Source: an uncultured bacterium
Lineage (GTDB): Bacteria > Patescibacteriota > Minisyncoccia > Phycocordibacterales > PALSA-1337
DNA length: 5,761 nucleotides
Assembly: GCA_903868845.1 (NCBI GenBank)
Contig: CAIPWS010000053.1
Coordinates: forward strand, 1-5,761
Reading direction: 5' to 3'
Part shown: positions 5,741 through 5,761 of the stretch, piece by piece
Layout of the letters: each line of letters begins with the position of its first letter
How positions within the stretch are numbered: the stretch's first letter is position 1
Made by a program: the position numbers and the translations under genes
Notes under the pieces: generated by a model
Told to the model about the DNA's origin: nothing
The model's database searches: none
The model's input: the letters and a program-made list of their open reading frames with translations, nothing else

Positions 5741-5760
5741 CTAACCCCTAATGGGATTAG
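5741..5760 (-). repeat. second hairpin at the outer left end of the IS200-like element
   Basis: CTAACCCC (5741-5748) and GGGATTAG (5753-5760) form an 8-bp stem around a TAAT loop. The one non-Watson-Crick position is C-A on the plus strand but a tolerated T-G pair on the minus strand, the coding strand of tnpA. It could be part of the left end or a structure that shields tnpA from read-through transcription. Confidence 0.5.
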
Positions 5761-5761
5761 A

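Larger units (their letters stand above)
5226..5760 (-). mobile_element. IS200/IS605-family insertion sequence, ends not resolved
   Basis: A single complete Y1 transposase gene is bracketed by subterminal hairpins, as expected of IS200-type elements, which carry no terminal inverted repeats and move as single-stranded DNA. There is no tnpB in the window, so this looks like a tnpA-only element. The left end (5' to tnpA) is near or beyond 5760 and the right end lies somewhere below 5226. The exact cleavage sites and the target tetranucleotide cannot be read from one copy. Confidence 0.7.

Overview
The window is AT-rich bacterial DNA with mostly compact gene spacing, standard stop codons including TGA, and few recognisable Shine-Dalgarno sequences. 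The gene style suggests an uncultivated lineage such as the Candidate Phyla Radiation (Patescibacteria): short envelope and lipid genes, a DUF4105 membrane protein, a reduced recombinase and an IS200-type transposase. This placement rests on memory of gene style and is weak, because the window holds no phylogenetic marker.

Left part (1-3592), envelope and lipid genes. A seven-helix membrane protein of unknown role (71-709, minus) is transcribed away from a PlsC-like acyltransferase (760-1518, plus). Convergent to that is a two-gene operon on the minus strand. A membrane-anchored DUF4105/Lnb_N protein (2705-3556) comes first and overlaps by 4 bp a cyclopropane-fatty-acid-synthase-family methyltransferase (1569-2708). 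A sigma70-like promoter lies so close to the DUF4105 start that the operon mRNA is probably leaderless. Together the genes could attach acyl chains to glycerophospholipid and then methylate them. However, both lipid enzymes have changes at positions that are normally conserved.

Middle (about 3600-3914), a gene-free GC-rich block. It is one long imperfect palindrome of about 315 bp whose two arms pair along nearly their whole length around an apex near 3744. By hand count, 3601-3900 is 61% GC, against about 22% just upstream. It is the most unusual object here and I cannot assign it to a known RNA or element class.

Right part (3922-5761), mobile DNA. A minus-strand protein (3922-4887) looks like the C-terminal part of a serine recombinase that has lost its catalytic domain and half of its zinc ribbon. 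A small helical protein (4957-5151) is divergent from it and has a GC-rich tail. An IS200/IS605-family element with an intact Y1 transposase (5249-5701) follows, flanked by subterminal hairpins that share a loop sequence. The palindrome, the recombinase remnant and the IS200 element together mark this side as an insertion-prone region next to the lipid operon.
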